Positions 37,472-46,017 of a DNA stretch of 64,000 bases are shown here, one piece after another. The notes under the pieces were generated by a model. The model made no database searches, was not told the DNA's origin, and saw nothing but the letters and a program-made list of their open reading frames with translations. Within the stretch, counting starts at the first letter, position 1. The number at the start of each line of letters is the position of its first letter. The DNA comes from JBFWMG01 sp050251715. Its GTDB lineage: Bacteria; Desulfobacterota; Desulfovibrionia; Desulfovibrionales; Desulfovibrionaceae. A program made the translations under genes and the position numbers. The DNA is taken from contig JBFWMG010000006.1 of assembly GCA_050251715.1 (NCBI GenBank), forward strand, positions 1 through 64,000. The letters are read 5' to 3'.

Positions 37472-38998
37472 CTACTCTCCGTTGGCCTGGATGAGACCGT
37501 AGGCGGCAAAGACCTCGGCCAGCTTGGCCTTGAGGTTGGTGGATGTTTTGGCGAGCAGCGCCATGTTGATGGCCAGGGCCACGTCGATCTTGCGCGGGCC
37601 GCTGTCCCACAGCCGGACCACCTGGGACGTCAACGCGTCCTCCAGCCCCAGCATGGAGAGCTGTTCCTTGAACTCGGCGCCGGTCCTGGCCTTGAACAGC
37701 AGCATGTCCTCTCGGGAGGCGTCGGCGTCGAACAACATGTTGCGCCGGATGCGGTTCAGCCCCTCGGCCTCCAGCCCCCGCACCACATCCTTGGGGGCGC
37801 GGCGCGCCTGCGCGGTGCGTACCTGGATCTTGCCGCCAAACGCCTCGCCCTTGACCATGAGCAGACGCATGAGATGGGCTTGCAGCATGTACAGCAGGGT
37901 CTTTTCAAAGGAGGCCACGCCAAAGTCCGCCACCAGCCGGCGGATGGTCTCCGTCTCCTTGGGGCTGAACAGGCCGAGCGCCTTGGCGAAATCCTCGCGC
38001 ACCACCCGCGTGGTGACCAGCGCGCCCGCGCACACGCCACGCACCTGGCGCCGCACGTACTCCAGCTGGTCCACGGAGGGCCGCTCGTCCTCGGTCCCGC
38101 CCTCCAGGCTGGCGGTATGCTCCCTCAGCGCCTTGGCCGCCGGGTCAAACGAGGCCAGACGGGCCACAAACGCCCTGCTGCCCTCGTCCACGGCCGCCTC
38201 ACCCAACTGGCCCACCTTGGCTTGCAGGAACTTGGCCACAAGGTCGATGATCTGCCGCTGTTCCGGTTCGGGCTGGGTTTCGAAATACTCCTGCACCCTG
38301 GTCTTCTTGATGTCCTTCTGGGTCTGCCGCAGCCGCGCAAGCACGGCGTCAAAGGGGAAGGACACGACCACGAACCCCTTGGGCTGGGACACGGCGTACT
38401 GCTTTTCCGCCACCAGATACCCGTAGCAATCCTCGATCTGGCGGGCCACGAACCATTCGATGTGCCGTTTCCAGAACGCCTCGTTCATCTCGGCGCCTTC
38501 CAGGATCTCATCAATCTTTTCCAGGGATTCCGAGCCGAAATAGGTAAGGACGACCTCCTCGTAGTTGTCGTTGACAAAGGACATGGCGTACACCGCGCCC
38601 TGCACGATCTTGACGAGAATGGCCTCCTGGTTGAGCAGGTTGGCCCGCTCCAGGTCCGCCATTTCCGTATCGCCCACGCCCACGGCCTTGGAATACTTGT
38701 TGAGGATTTGCAGAAAGAGGCTGACCTGCTCCTGCACGTACGCCGCCACGAGGTCTTCCTCGCGCCTGCGGCACAGGAACTCTATGATGCTGTTCTGCTG
38801 CGTGGCGAGCAGGGGATATTCATTGATATGGTCCTGATTCAGGCGGATGCACTCCATGAGCATGTCGCGCTCGACAAGCTCACGGATGGAGCTGCGTTCC
38901 TTGAGCTTTTCGAACAGCTCCATATACTTCTTCAGCCGCGTCTCCTGATCAACGGCTTGTGCGGCGGGCTGCTCCGTGGGCTTATCAATATGCGTCAT
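37472..38998 (-). CDS. Conserved-looking helical protein of unknown function
   Basis: The 508-residue protein is almost entirely alpha-helical and charged, with no signal peptide, membrane segment or cysteine cluster. I recognise no domain. The N-terminal 60 residues may form a coiled coil (ETRLKKYMELFEKLKERSS). GGAGAGGATC lies before ATG 38998. Codon use is like the neighbours, so it is probably a resident gene. It lies between the HAD gene and the acyl-transfer cluster, with gaps of 143 bp or more on both sides. Confidence 0.7.
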   Translation of the reverse strand: MTHIDKPTEQPAAQAVDQETRLKKYMELFEKLKERSSIRELVERDMLMECIRLNQDHINEYPLLATQQNSIIEFLCRRREEDLVAAYVQEQVSLFLQILNKYSKAVGVGDTEMADLERANLLNQEAILVKIVQGAVYAMSFVNDNYEEVVLTYFGSESLEKIDEILEGAEMNEAFWKRHIEWFVARQIEDCYGYLVAEKQYAVSQPKGFVVVSFPFDAVLARLRQTQKDIKKTRVQEYFETQPEPEQRQIIDLVAKFLQAKVGQLGEAAVDEGSRAFVARLASFDPAAKALREHTASLEGGTEDERPSVDQLEYVRRQVRGVCAGALVTTRVVREDFAKALGLFSPKETETIRRLVADFGVASFEKTLLYMLQAHLMRLLMVKGEAFGGKIQVRTAQARRAPKDVVRGLEAEGLNRIRRNMLFDADASREDMLLFKARTGAEFKEQLSMLGLEDALTSQVVRLWDSGPRKIDVALAINMALLAKTSTNLKAKLAEVFAAYGLIQANGE

Positions 38999-39141
38999 GA
39001 TCCTCTCCGAAGAAAACCGGGCGACGCGTGGAGCGCCCGCGACAAAAAGGGGCGAGCCGTGCGGCGGTCGTTACCAACCGATGTAGCAGAACCCAACCGC
39101 ATTGGGAAGACGTGAGACGGCAAGAGGCGGGAATCAGGCTG

Positions 39142-40248
39142 TTATTTGCCGATATCCTTGACGATAAGATCCGGCACGGCCAGAATCTCCGCCGCCAGGC
39201 GCCGGGAATAGCGCAGCCGCCCGTGGTAGTTGAGATGGGCCGAGTCCGCCCACATGTCCGGCGATGGATCATAGCCGGAATCGTCGATGACCGGCGCGGC
39301 CACGGCGGCGCGGATGGCGGCCAATCCCGCCTCGTCCACCCGGCCCCCTCCTGGATAGAGCACGACCAGGGGCTGGGATCCGGCGCGGCGGATGATGTCG
39401 ATGCAGTACGCCAGCAGCCGCACGTAATCCCGGTTGAGCGCCCCGGCTTTGACGGACCCCGGAGGCACGGCCTGGGGCGGCAGACTGCCGAAGATGATGC
39501 CGTCGCCGTTGGTGCACTTGGTCACGGTCTTGTAGGGCGACACGCGGTTCACGTCGAAGATGTCGCAGTCCACCCGCGCGGGGATGACCGGCGCGCCCCC
39601 CGGCGCGCCGGGCGCGTCAGGCGCGGCCGCGCCTCCGTCCGGCACCGGCGCGGCGGCGGCCCCGGCCGGGCCGGGCGCGTCGAAGCGGGCGCACAGTTGG
39701 CGCAGCCGGATGTACATGGGATTGGAATACACCAGCAGGCTGTGCATGCGGCGCACAGAGTCCTTCACCCCCAGCCACCGGATGTTCCAGGGCGCGTCCA
39801 CCGCCCACAGGGCGCGCAGGTCACGCAGGTCGGAGATGCGCGCATAGGACAGCTGGTCCAGGAAAAACACCCCCGCCGTGAGTCCCAGGGCCACGACACG
39901 GGTTCCCGTGGCCGCCGCGTCCGCCACCAGGGAGGGGTAGTTGACCAGATCCTGCCCGGCCACGCCCAGGTTGTAGACGGTGAGTCCCGCCTCGGCGAAC
40001 GCCTGGGTGCTGATGTGGTACATGGTGTTGGACGAGCCCACGACCACCATATCCGGCACTGCGCCGTGCAGATGCAGGCGCATGTGCGCGGCCTTGGAGC
40101 GCGATTCGTCGATGAACCGCGAGGCCGTGGTGTTGCGGCGCACATAGGTGTCGAGCGCCACGTCGAGCGCCACCATGGCCAGCACCACGGTGGCGAAGAA
40201 AAGCAGCACGCCCCGCCGCGCGCTAGAACTGGAAATAGAGGAATTCAC
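39142..40248 (-). CDS. Membrane-anchored SGNH-like protein, partner of the MBOAT acyltransferase
   Basis: The 368-residue protein has one N-terminal membrane segment (about 13-32) and an SGNH/AlgX-like domain: the block I Ser in VVGSSNTMYH, a middle Gly/Asn region, and the Asp-x-x-His motif in DSAHLNYHG. Such proteins act with MBOAT transferases to O-acylate extracellular glycans. A 35-residue Ala/Pro/Gly linker (around residue 190-225) interrupts the domain, which is unusual. It overlaps the MBOAT gene by 26 bp, so translation is coupled. It is the last gene of the FkbH-ACP run. Confidence 0.75.
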   Translation of the reverse strand: MNSSISSSSARRGVLLFFATVVLAMVALDVALDTYVRRNTTASRFIDESRSKAAHMRLHLHGAVPDMVVVGSSNTMYHISTQAFAEAGLTVYNLGVAGQDLVNYPSLVADAAATGTRVVALGLTAGVFFLDQLSYARISDLRDLRALWAVDAPWNIRWLGVKDSVRRMHSLLVYSNPMYIRLRQLCARFDAPGPAGAAAAPVPDGGAAAPDAPGAPGGAPVIPARVDCDIFDVNRVSPYKTVTKCTNGDGIIFGSLPPQAVPPGSVKAGALNRDYVRLLAYCIDIIRRAGSQPLVVLYPGGGRVDEAGLAAIRAAVAAPVIDDSGYDPSPDMWADSAHLNYHGRLRYSRRLAAEILAVPDLIVKDIGK

Positions 40249-41647
40249 TCGCTTTCCTTATCTCAAGCACCGTAAGCGCCGCGCAGGCCAAAAGGCCGTA
40301 CCACACATAGGCGCGCCGGGTGGCCAGCGCCGTGCCCGCCACCATATCCGTGGAGGGCCGCCCCAGCAGCACCAGCCCAAAGGCCACAGCCAGCGAGGGG
40401 AGCATGAGCCAGTTCACCGTGCCCGCCGCAGCCTGGCCCAGGCCCGCCATGCCGCGCAGCACCTTGAAGGCGTCGTGCCAGTTGGTGGCGCGGAAAATGA
40501 CGAAGCTCGCGTTGACGAACAGGAAGGTCAGAAACCACGCCAGCGTCTTGGGCATCTTCAGCTTCTTCTTGCGGAAGACGTGGCACGAGACCAGCGCCAC
40601 GCCGTGCAGCGCGCCCCACACCACAAAGGTCCACGCCGCGCCGTGCCACAGGCCGGAGATGAACATGGCCGCGAACATGGCGGCCATGGACTTGGCGAAC
40701 GATATCCTGCGGCCCGTGAGCTTGACCATGGGCGTGTACACGTAGGTGGTGATGAAGTTGGACAGGGTGATGTGCCACTGCCGCCAGAAATTGACGATGT
40801 TGCGCGCCTTGTAGGGGCTCTGGAAATTCTTGGGGATGCGGATGTTGAACAGGAGGCCCGCACCCAGCGCCATGTCCGTGTAGCCGCTGAAGTCGAAATA
40901 GAGCTGGAAGGTGTAGGACAGGCTGGCGCACCACGCGCCCAGCGCGCCCAGCGAGGGAGCGTGGTCAAAGCCTTGGCTGGCCCACAGGGCGAAGGTGTCG
41001 GCCAGCACCACCTTCTTGAACAGGCCGATGCTGAACAGGCACAGCCCCTCGGCCACGTTGCGCGCGTCGACGCGGCTGTTGGCCATTTGCTCGAACTGCG
41101 GGATGACCTCCATGTGGTGCACAATGGGACCGGCGATGAGCTGCGGAAAAAAGCTGACGAACACCGCGTAGTCCAGGAAACGGTTCTCCTGGGTCAGCCC
41201 CTCGTACACATCCACCTGAAACGCCACCTGTTGCAGCGTGAAAAAGCTGATGCCCAGGGGCAGCGCCAGGTGCAGCAGCGAAAAATCCGTGCCGCAGGCC
41301 AGATTCACGTTGCCCACGAAAAAATCCCGGTACTTGAAATAGCCGAGCAGCCCCAGGTTGAAGGCCATCGAGGCCAGGAAGAGCCAGCGCCGGGCGTTCC
41401 AGCCGCCCTGCCCCGCGGGCCGCGCCTCGTTCTGGCGCAGCATGAAGTAGGCCAGGAAATAGTTGACCAGGATGGACGCCAGCAGGATGGGCAGGTACGC
41501 CACGTTCCACCAGCTGTAGAAAAAGAGCGAGGCCACCAGCAGCCACGCCTTGCCCGCCACGGGCCGCCCCAGGCGGTGGCACAGGAAATAGCCCAGAAAG
41601 GTGAGGGGCAGGAACAGGCAGATGAAGGCGTAGGAATTGAAAAGCAT
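40223..41647 (-). CDS. MBOAT-family membrane O-acyltransferase
   Basis: The 474-residue protein has about ten membrane helices and the MBOAT signature: SYTFQLYFDFSGYTDMALG, NFWRQWHITLSNF and the catalytic His in SGLWHGAAW (H335). It is close in pattern to AlgI/DltB, which move acyl groups across the membrane to polysaccharides or teichoic acids. The start ATG overlaps the SDR stop (TAATG). Given the ACP and FkbH genes upstream, its donor is probably an ACP-bound acyl group. Confidence 0.93.
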   Translation of the reverse strand: MLFNSYAFICLFLPLTFLGYFLCHRLGRPVAGKAWLLVASLFFYSWWNVAYLPILLASILVNYFLAYFMLRQNEARPAGQGGWNARRWLFLASMAFNLGLLGYFKYRDFFVGNVNLACGTDFSLLHLALPLGISFFTLQQVAFQVDVYEGLTQENRFLDYAVFVSFFPQLIAGPIVHHMEVIPQFEQMANSRVDARNVAEGLCLFSIGLFKKVVLADTFALWASQGFDHAPSLGALGAWCASLSYTFQLYFDFSGYTDMALGAGLLFNIRIPKNFQSPYKARNIVNFWRQWHITLSNFITTYVYTPMVKLTGRRISFAKSMAAMFAAMFISGLWHGAAWTFVVWGALHGVALVSCHVFRKKKLKMPKTLAWFLTFLFVNASFVIFRATNWHDAFKVLRGMAGLGQAAAGTVNWLMLPSLAVAFGLVLLGRPSTDMVAGTALATRRAYVWYGLLACAALTVLEIRKASEFLYFQF

Positions 41648-42378
41648 TACACGCGGACGCCGCCCGTGACCGGGATGTTGAGGCCGTTCATGTAGGCCGC
41701 CTCGTCGGACAGGAGCAGGCGCACCAGGGGCGCCACGTCGCCGGGCAGGGCGTTGCGCCCCAACGGATGGGCCTCGGCGGCCAGCTCGACCAGTTTTTCC
41801 GGCACCTGGGAAAGGAGCGGCGTCTCCACCATGGAGGGCGACACCGCGTTCACGGTCACGCCCTTGGCCACGTACTCGGCGGCCGCGGCGCGCACCAGCC
41901 CCAGCAGGGCGTACTTGGCGGTCACGTACTGGGCCATGGACGCGGGCGGCACGCCCACCGTGCAGCTGGACAGCACCACCACGACCCGGCCGTACCGGTT
42001 CTTGGCCATGAGCGGCAGAAAGCGCGAAAAGGTCTCGAAGGCCGAGCGCACGCCCACGTCCAGGTGCGCGGCCACGTCGTCCCACACCAGATCCTTGAAC
42101 CGCGTGAACACCAGCTTGGGGCTGGGCAGGTGCGCGATCTTGTCCGGGCAGCCCCACATGTCCGCCACCCAGTCGAGCATGGCGGCCAGCTGCGCCGGGT
42201 CGGCCAGGTCGGCCTGCACCGGGATGATCTCGGCCCCGCAGTCGGCCAGCGCCTCCACGCGGCCCAGGCCCGCGCCGTAGTGCGCGGCCACCGTATCGCC
42301 CGGCCCGGCCACGGCGCGCACCACCGCCGCCCCAATGGCCGACGACGCGCCCAACACCAGTATGCGGCTACCCATCAT
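41647..42378 (-). CDS. SDR-family oxidoreductase (FabG-like)
   Basis: The 243-residue reductase has the Rossmann motif GASSAIGAA near residue 10, catalytic Ser in VVLSSCTVG, and YVTAK for Tyr-Lys. This is the classic SDR pattern of 3-oxoacyl-ACP reductases, although the NNAG motif is replaced by AHLPSPK. It overlaps MaoC by 11 bp and MBOAT by one base, so it belongs to the same transcript. A role in reducing the ACP-bound acyl group is inferred. Confidence 0.87.
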   Translation of the reverse strand: MMGSRILVLGASSAIGAAVVRAVAGPGDTVAAHYGAGLGRVEALADCGAEIIPVQADLADPAQLAAMLDWVADMWGCPDKIAHLPSPKLVFTRFKDLVWDDVAAHLDVGVRSAFETFSRFLPLMAKNRYGRVVVVLSSCTVGVPPASMAQYVTAKYALLGLVRAAAAEYVAKGVTVNAVSPSMVETPLLSQVPEKLVELAAEAHPLGRNALPGDVAPLVRLLLSDEAAYMNGLNIPVTGGVRV

Positions 42379-42787
42379 GCACCCCCGCCTTGATCTTGGC
42401 GCGGCTCACGGTCTTGCCGTGCTGGTTGACCACCCGCGCCTTTATTTCAATCTGGCCATAGGCCTCGTTCACATAGGACACCTCGCCGCGCACGGTAAGC
42501 GTGTCGCCGGGATGCACCGGGCCGGTAAAGGCCGCGTCCACCCCGTGCAGCAGGGCGCGTTCGCCCGGCAAATGCACGCCCACCAGCGTGGAATAGAACG
42601 ACGCGGTGAGCATGCCATAGGCCACGCGGTCCGGAAACCCCCGCCGCCTGGCCTCGTCCGCGTCGGTATGCAGCGGGTTCACGTCGCCGGACAGGCCGCA
42701 AAAGGCGTCGAGCATGGCCTCGGTCACCGTGACCTCGAAACTGTGGGCCAACCCCACGCGCATGTCCGCCAGCGTGTACCTGTTCAT
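42368..42787 (-). CDS. MaoC-like acyl hydratase/dehydratase
   Basis: The 139-residue hot-dog protein has the MaoC signature SGDVNPLHTDADEARRRGF, with the catalytic Asp and His, and GMLTASFYSTLVG. MaoC proteins hydrate enoyl-thioesters or dehydrate 3-hydroxyacyl-thioesters. ATG 42787 is used; a TTG 11 codons earlier is possible. It lies between the ACP gene (121 bp, with two palindromes) and the SDR gene (overlap). Confidence 0.87.
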   Translation of the reverse strand: MNRYTLADMRVGLAHSFEVTVTEAMLDAFCGLSGDVNPLHTDADEARRRGFPDRVAYGMLTASFYSTLVGVHLPGERALLHGVDAAFTGPVHPGDTLTVRGEVSYVNEAYGQIEIKARVVNQHGKTVSRAKIKAGVHDG

Positions 42788-42814
42788 GGCGCCAAGGCCG
42801 TCCTCGTTTTGCGT

Positions 42815-42900
42815 CCTCAAAATGAGTAGATACGAATTTTGAGGATAATAAATGAAAATATATTATTTTTCCTTGAAAAACATTGTCATGTTTTTCAAGG
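42815..42900 (-). promoter_or_regulatory. Two AT-rich palindromes between the ACP and MaoC genes
   Basis: Inverted repeat one has arms CCTTGAAAAAC/GTTTTTCAAGG (42871-42881 region and 42890-42900, 8-nt loop). Repeat two has arms CCTCAAAAT/ATTTTGAGG (42815-42823 and 42836-42844). The first lies just past the ACP stop and could act as a terminator or RNA-processing site; the AT-rich stretch between could hold a second promoter for maoC onward. Confidence 0.5.
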
Positions 42901-42908
42901 ACGCGACA

Positions 42909-43151
42909 CTAGCCGAGCTTTTTGACGATGAGCTCGGCCATGTCGCCCACGTTCTTCAGGGTCTGCAACTCGCCCAGGGCGAATTTGAGCCCGAAATCCT
43001 GTTCCAGGGCCACCACGAGATTGATGTGCGAGAGCGAGTCCCACTCCTCTATGTCGTCCGCCGTGGTCGCGGTCGTGAGCACGATGTCGTCCACGTCGAG
43101 CACGTCGCGGAAAATGTCCTGCATGCGCTCCAGGGCTTGTGCGCTGGTCAT
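42909..43151 (-). CDS. Acyl carrier protein
   Basis: The 80-residue acidic protein has the phosphopantetheine-attachment motif EEWDSLSHINL, Ser39. It is not the fatty-acid AcpP sequence (which has DSLDTVE) but a dedicated carrier of the type found with FkbH enzymes. Its ATG overlaps the FkbH stop (ATGA), so the two are made together. Confidence 0.92.
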   Translation of the reverse strand: MTSAQALERMQDIFRDVLDVDDIVLTTATTADDIEEWDSLSHINLVVALEQDFGLKFALGELQTLKNVGDMAELIVKKLG

Positions 43152-44932
43152 TCTGTCACCTGTATGATGTCGTTGGTGTTGGTGAAATCATCGGGAATGG
43201 TGAAAATCCATTCGCTGTCGCCGTTGCCGGCCCGCGCCGCAAGGGAAAACCCCAGGGATTCGTAGTGCCCGGCCACCATCTTGTTCTTGGGCGTGGCGTA
43301 GTAGTGGCCGTGGATGGTGCGCACGCCGCGCTCCCGCGCCCGGCGCACCAGGCTGTCGAACATGGCCTGCTCCATGTTGCGCTTGAGCACGCGGCAGCTC
43401 ATGAGCCACAGGTCGATATGCAGCGCGTCGCCCCGCTGCGCGCCAATGACCACGGCGATGAGGCCGTTGTCCCCGAACTTGTCCACCAGCCGTCCATAGA
43501 TGGCCACGTGCGCGTCCGACGCGGCCACCGCCGTTATCTCGGCCATGGTGTAGCGCCTGGTGGTCAGGTTGAACTGGTTGGTCTTGTTGGTCAGCTGGGT
43601 GATACGGTCCAGGTACACGTCCTCGAACGGCCTGATCTCGGCGGTCATCTCCAGCGAGCGCAGAAAATCGCCATAGTTCTCGAACCGGCTCTGCACGTCC
43701 TGGCGCTTGGCGTTGGCCGCGTAATAGGCCACCCGCTTCAGGTCGTCCTCGGACAGGGACACGGTCTCGAAATAGCGGCACCCCTCCAGGATGCGGATAT
43801 ACCTCGCCACGTCATTGCCCATTTCCGGCACGGCCACCAGGGGCAGCTGCGAGCGCACGATCTCGCGCTCGGCCGGGTTGTCGTCCACGAACACCGCGCT
43901 GTCGATGCCGATGTTGATGGTGGCGATGATCTCCTGGATGTTGTCCGGCTTGGGCATCCAGTTGGCCTTTATCATGGTGAAGTCGTCCTCGCGCAGCACG
44001 GCGTCGGGATGGCCAAGCCCCTCGCGGGCGCTTTCCGGCTCGTTCTTGGAGCACACGGTCAGCATGACCCCGCGCGCCTTCAGCTCCTTGAGATAGCCTT
44101 GGAAGTCGGAATAGGCCTCGGCCTGGGCGGTTTCCGTGCCCAGCTGGATGCCGTTCACCCCGTCGTCGCCGATGACCCCGCCCCAGAGCGTGTTGTCCAG
44201 GTCGAGCACCAGGCACTTCTTGTTCTTGCCCCACAGCGCGCCGATGATGGCCGCCAGATTGTGGCAGAACGTGGGGATGGCCTCGTAGGACAGGGCGTAC
44301 TTGTAGGCGTACCAGAACTGCGGGTCATACCACTTTTCCAGGCCCATGAAGGCGGACAGGTGGTTGATGTCGTGCACGCAAAAGGCCTTGTCGGCGCGGG
44401 CGCGGGCCGCGATGGCCTCGTTGAGCCGCAGCACCAGGCGGGTGCGGCCCGCATGGTTCACGCAGTCCAGGTTGCCGAGCGGGCGCACCGGGGGCAGGTC
44501 GAAATTGTTCTGGATGACCGCGCAGCCGTATTTTTCGCGCAGGCCGTCCCACACCGCCGCCAGCTTGGCGCATTCTGCCTCGTACAGGGCGTCCACCTCG
44601 GTCTCGGCCATGCCCGGCGCGGGCCAGCGGGTCACATTGGCCTGCGTGGTGTGGATAAAGGCCACGTCGGGCGCGAACGCCTCCAGCTCGGGATTGGGGA
44701 AGACCACGTCCTCGTAGAACTTGTTGTATTCCGACTCGTAGAACGTGGGGCGGATGCCCAGATCGAGCAGGAAGAGTTCGAGGATCTCCTTGATCTCAAA
44801 GGTGGTGGACCCGCCCAGAATGGCCACGCGCTTGTCCAGCAGGCCGTTCTTTTCCAGCAGCGCCCGCTTGAGGGACTTTTTCTTGCGGATGATCGCCAGG
44901 GGATCAAAGGGATATCGCAGCAGGGAATCCAT
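43148..44932 (-). CDS. FkbH-like HAD-IIIC enzyme
   Basis: The 594-residue protein has an N-terminal unknown region (1-230), a HAD-IIIC domain with LVLDLDNTLWGGVIGDDG (D244, D246) and DDNPAER, and a C-terminal GNAT-like domain ending near HYESLGF. FkbH enzymes dephosphorylate 1,3-bisphosphoglycerate and load the glyceryl unit onto an ACP, giving glyceryl-ACP; others load different three-carbon units. It is the first gene of the run, 197 bp from the divergent SUMF1-like gene. The neighbouring ACP supports this role; the actual substrate is inferred. Confidence 0.87.
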   Translation of the reverse strand: MDSLLRYPFDPLAIIRKKKSLKRALLEKNGLLDKRVAILGGSTTFEIKEILELFLLDLGIRPTFYESEYNKFYEDVVFPNPELEAFAPDVAFIHTTQANVTRWPAPGMAETEVDALYEAECAKLAAVWDGLREKYGCAVIQNNFDLPPVRPLGNLDCVNHAGRTRLVLRLNEAIAARARADKAFCVHDINHLSAFMGLEKWYDPQFWYAYKYALSYEAIPTFCHNLAAIIGALWGKNKKCLVLDLDNTLWGGVIGDDGVNGIQLGTETAQAEAYSDFQGYLKELKARGVMLTVCSKNEPESAREGLGHPDAVLREDDFTMIKANWMPKPDNIQEIIATINIGIDSAVFVDDNPAEREIVRSQLPLVAVPEMGNDVARYIRILEGCRYFETVSLSEDDLKRVAYYAANAKRQDVQSRFENYGDFLRSLEMTAEIRPFEDVYLDRITQLTNKTNQFNLTTRRYTMAEITAVAASDAHVAIYGRLVDKFGDNGLIAVVIGAQRGDALHIDLWLMSCRVLKRNMEQAMFDSLVRRARERGVRTIHGHYYATPKNKMVAGHYESLGFSLAARAGNGDSEWIFTIPDDFTNTNDIIQVTE

Positions 44933-45129
44933 GCAGGCTCCACGCCGCGCGGCGGGGGTTCCTCCCATGCGCGGCGGCTAGTTTTCAGGGCGTCAAAACA
45001 GGCCGTTTGCATACTGCATTACCGCCCCTGGCGCAAGCCGCGCGCCATCCCGCCGCCGGGCCTTGCCTTTGCCGCGCAATCCTGCCAAAGTTCCGAGCCA
45101 TGCCACACATGCCACTTCAGGAGAGCCGC

Positions 45130-45987
45130 ATGAGACGTGTCCTGTTTGCCTGCCTGCTTGTCGCGCTCGCCGCTGTTCCGGCTCTTGCCGCCGACCCCGC
45201 CCCCTACACCGACCCGGTGCTCGGCATCCGTTTCCTGCCCCTCGAAGGCGGCTGTTTCGAGATGGGCGACACCTTTCTGGACGGCGAGGCCGACGAAAAG
45301 CCCGCGCACGAAATCTGCCTCTCTGACGTGTTCATGGCGGCCAAGGAAGTCTCGGTGCGCCAATTCCAGCAGTTCGTGGCGGAAACCGGCTATGTGACCG
45401 AGGCCGAGCACAAGGGCTATTGCTACGTGCGCACCGAGGTGGGCAAGATGGCCCGGGCCGAGGGCGCGCGCTGGAGCATGCCCGGTTTCGTGCAGACCCT
45501 TGACCACCCCGTGGTCTGCGTCACCGCCGCCGACGCCACGGCCTTTGCCGCCTGGCTGACGCAAAAGACGGGCCGCGCCATGCGCCTGCCCACCGAGGCG
45601 GAATGGGAATTCGCCTGCCGCGCCGGGGGCCGCCAGATCGAATACGGCACCTATACCGGCGACATGAGCCACGAGCAGGCCAACCTGCGCGACACCGGGG
45701 GCCGCGACAAATGGGGATTCACCGCGCCCACGGGCAGCTTTCCCCCCAATCCCGCCGGATTCAACGACATGAGCGGCAACGTGGCCGAGTGGGTGGCCGA
45801 CGCCTACGCGGCCGACGCCTATGCCAGGCACACCCCGCGCGACCCGCTGCATCCCGGCACCGGCGACCACGTCAAGCGCGGCGGCAGCTTCGCCATGCCC
45901 ATGGCGGGCCAACGCTGCGCCAACCGGGGCTCCAACCCCATGGCGAGCGACGACATCGGCTTCCGGCTGGTGCTGGAGCCCAAATGA
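45130..45987 (+). CDS. Exported formylglycine-generating-enzyme-like (SUMF1) protein
   Basis: The 285-residue protein has a signal peptide (about 1-20) and a SUMF1/FGE-sulfatase domain: GGCFEMGDTF, RLPTEAEWEFACRAGG, NDMSGNVAEWVAD and KRGGSFAMP. Family members either convert Cys to formylglycine in sulfatases or serve other roles in the periplasm. No sulfatase gene is adjacent. CAGGAGAG precedes ATG 45130. The next gene starts 30 bp later. Confidence 0.87.
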   Translation: MRRVLFACLLVALAAVPALAADPAPYTDPVLGIRFLPLEGGCFEMGDTFLDGEADEKPAHEICLSDVFMAAKEVSVRQFQQFVAETGYVTEAEHKGYCYVRTEVGKMARAEGARWSMPGFVQTLDHPVVCVTAADATAFAAWLTQKTGRAMRLPTEAEWEFACRAGGRQIEYGTYTGDMSHEQANLRDTGGRDKWGFTAPTGSFPPNPAGFNDMSGNVAEWVADAYAADAYARHTPRDPLHPGTGDHVKRGGSFAMPMAGQRCANRGSNPMASDDIGFRLVLEPK

Positions 45988-46017
45988 CCCCGCATGCCCA
46001 CACAAGGCGGTGACGCC

